This document shows positions 63,731 to 64,000 of a stretch of DNA of 64,000 nt, one piece after another. The position numbers and the translations under genes were made by a program. Source of the DNA: Pteria penguin (Eukaryota; Mollusca; Bivalvia; Pterioida; Pteriidae); the NCBI GenBank assembly GCA_035048485.1, contig CM068582.1, forward strand, positions 39,095,096 to 39,159,095, in the 5' to 3' direction. How positions within the stretch are numbered: the stretch's first letter is position 1; the number at the start of each line of letters is the position of its first letter. A model generated the notes under the pieces. It ran no database searches. It saw only the letters and a program-made list of their open reading frames with translations, and was not told the origin of the DNA.

Positions 63731-64000
63731 TAATCATTGAGTGACGTAAAACAATATTCAATCAATCATGCATGAAATGTTTTATAGCCCTGTCATGAAA
63801 TAGTTGAGGCTTTATGTGTTTTCTCATTCTGTTATTCTGTCACATAAACTCAAGTATCTTTCATAAGAATCAACCAATTTTGAACATACTGTTACTGGTT
63901 GAGAAAGTAAGAAACCTATTGTTTATAATGTCAATTGGTCAAAGTAACTGCTCCTGAACTTCAGCTGAAAATTTGGGGTTTCAGGACGATTACTCAAATA

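Overview
The window is animal nuclear DNA: AT-rich, intron-rich, with GT-AG splice sites, many microsatellites, tRNA-derived SINEs and non-autonomous DNA transposons. The repeat types (SINEs of tRNA head plus conserved 3' body, tandem-repeat elements, abundant TACATGTA-like palindromes) suggest a mollusc, most likely a bivalve. That assignment is inference; no species-specific marker was seen.

Two genes are well supported and lie head to head around 50.7-51.0 kb. On the minus strand, seven coding exons between 50,708 and 36,076 give a complete 245-residue CTDNEP1 (Dullard) phosphatase, with a membrane anchor, the DLDET catalytic motif and all intron phases agreeing. On the plus strand, five coding exons between 53,466 and 58,187 give a 791-residue protein with N-terminal ankyrin repeats, a degenerate C2 domain that seems unable to bind calcium, and a long charged tail. 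The roughly 0.3 kb between them carries YY1-, CCAAT- and ETS-like sites and looks like a shared promoter.

Three weaker gene candidates are also described. A TATA-driven 45-residue secreted peptide starts at 13,504, with a probable 3' non-coding exon near 16.86-17.1 kb. A phase-consistent chain of exons from 19.3 to 27.2 kb on the plus strand would encode an unrecognised protein of about 194 residues. Two well-spliced terminal exons of an unknown minus-strand gene sit at 52.68-52.93 kb, inside the first intron of the ankyrin-C2 gene.

Most of the rest is repeats. From 0 to 13 kb there are dispersed and tandem repeats, a long TA tract and a palindrome-ended element. From 13.6 to 31 kb there are SINEs (two with perfect target duplications, one nested in a MITE), a 75-bp minisatellite, an A/C-only tract and a 527-bp palindrome. 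The CTDNEP1 introns hold a 45-bp minisatellite, nested hAT-like elements, a 115-bp perfect-centre hairpin and a 484-bp hAT MITE with an exact 8-bp target duplication. The last 6 kb hold dispersed repeats and a SINE apparently split by a tandem-repeat element.
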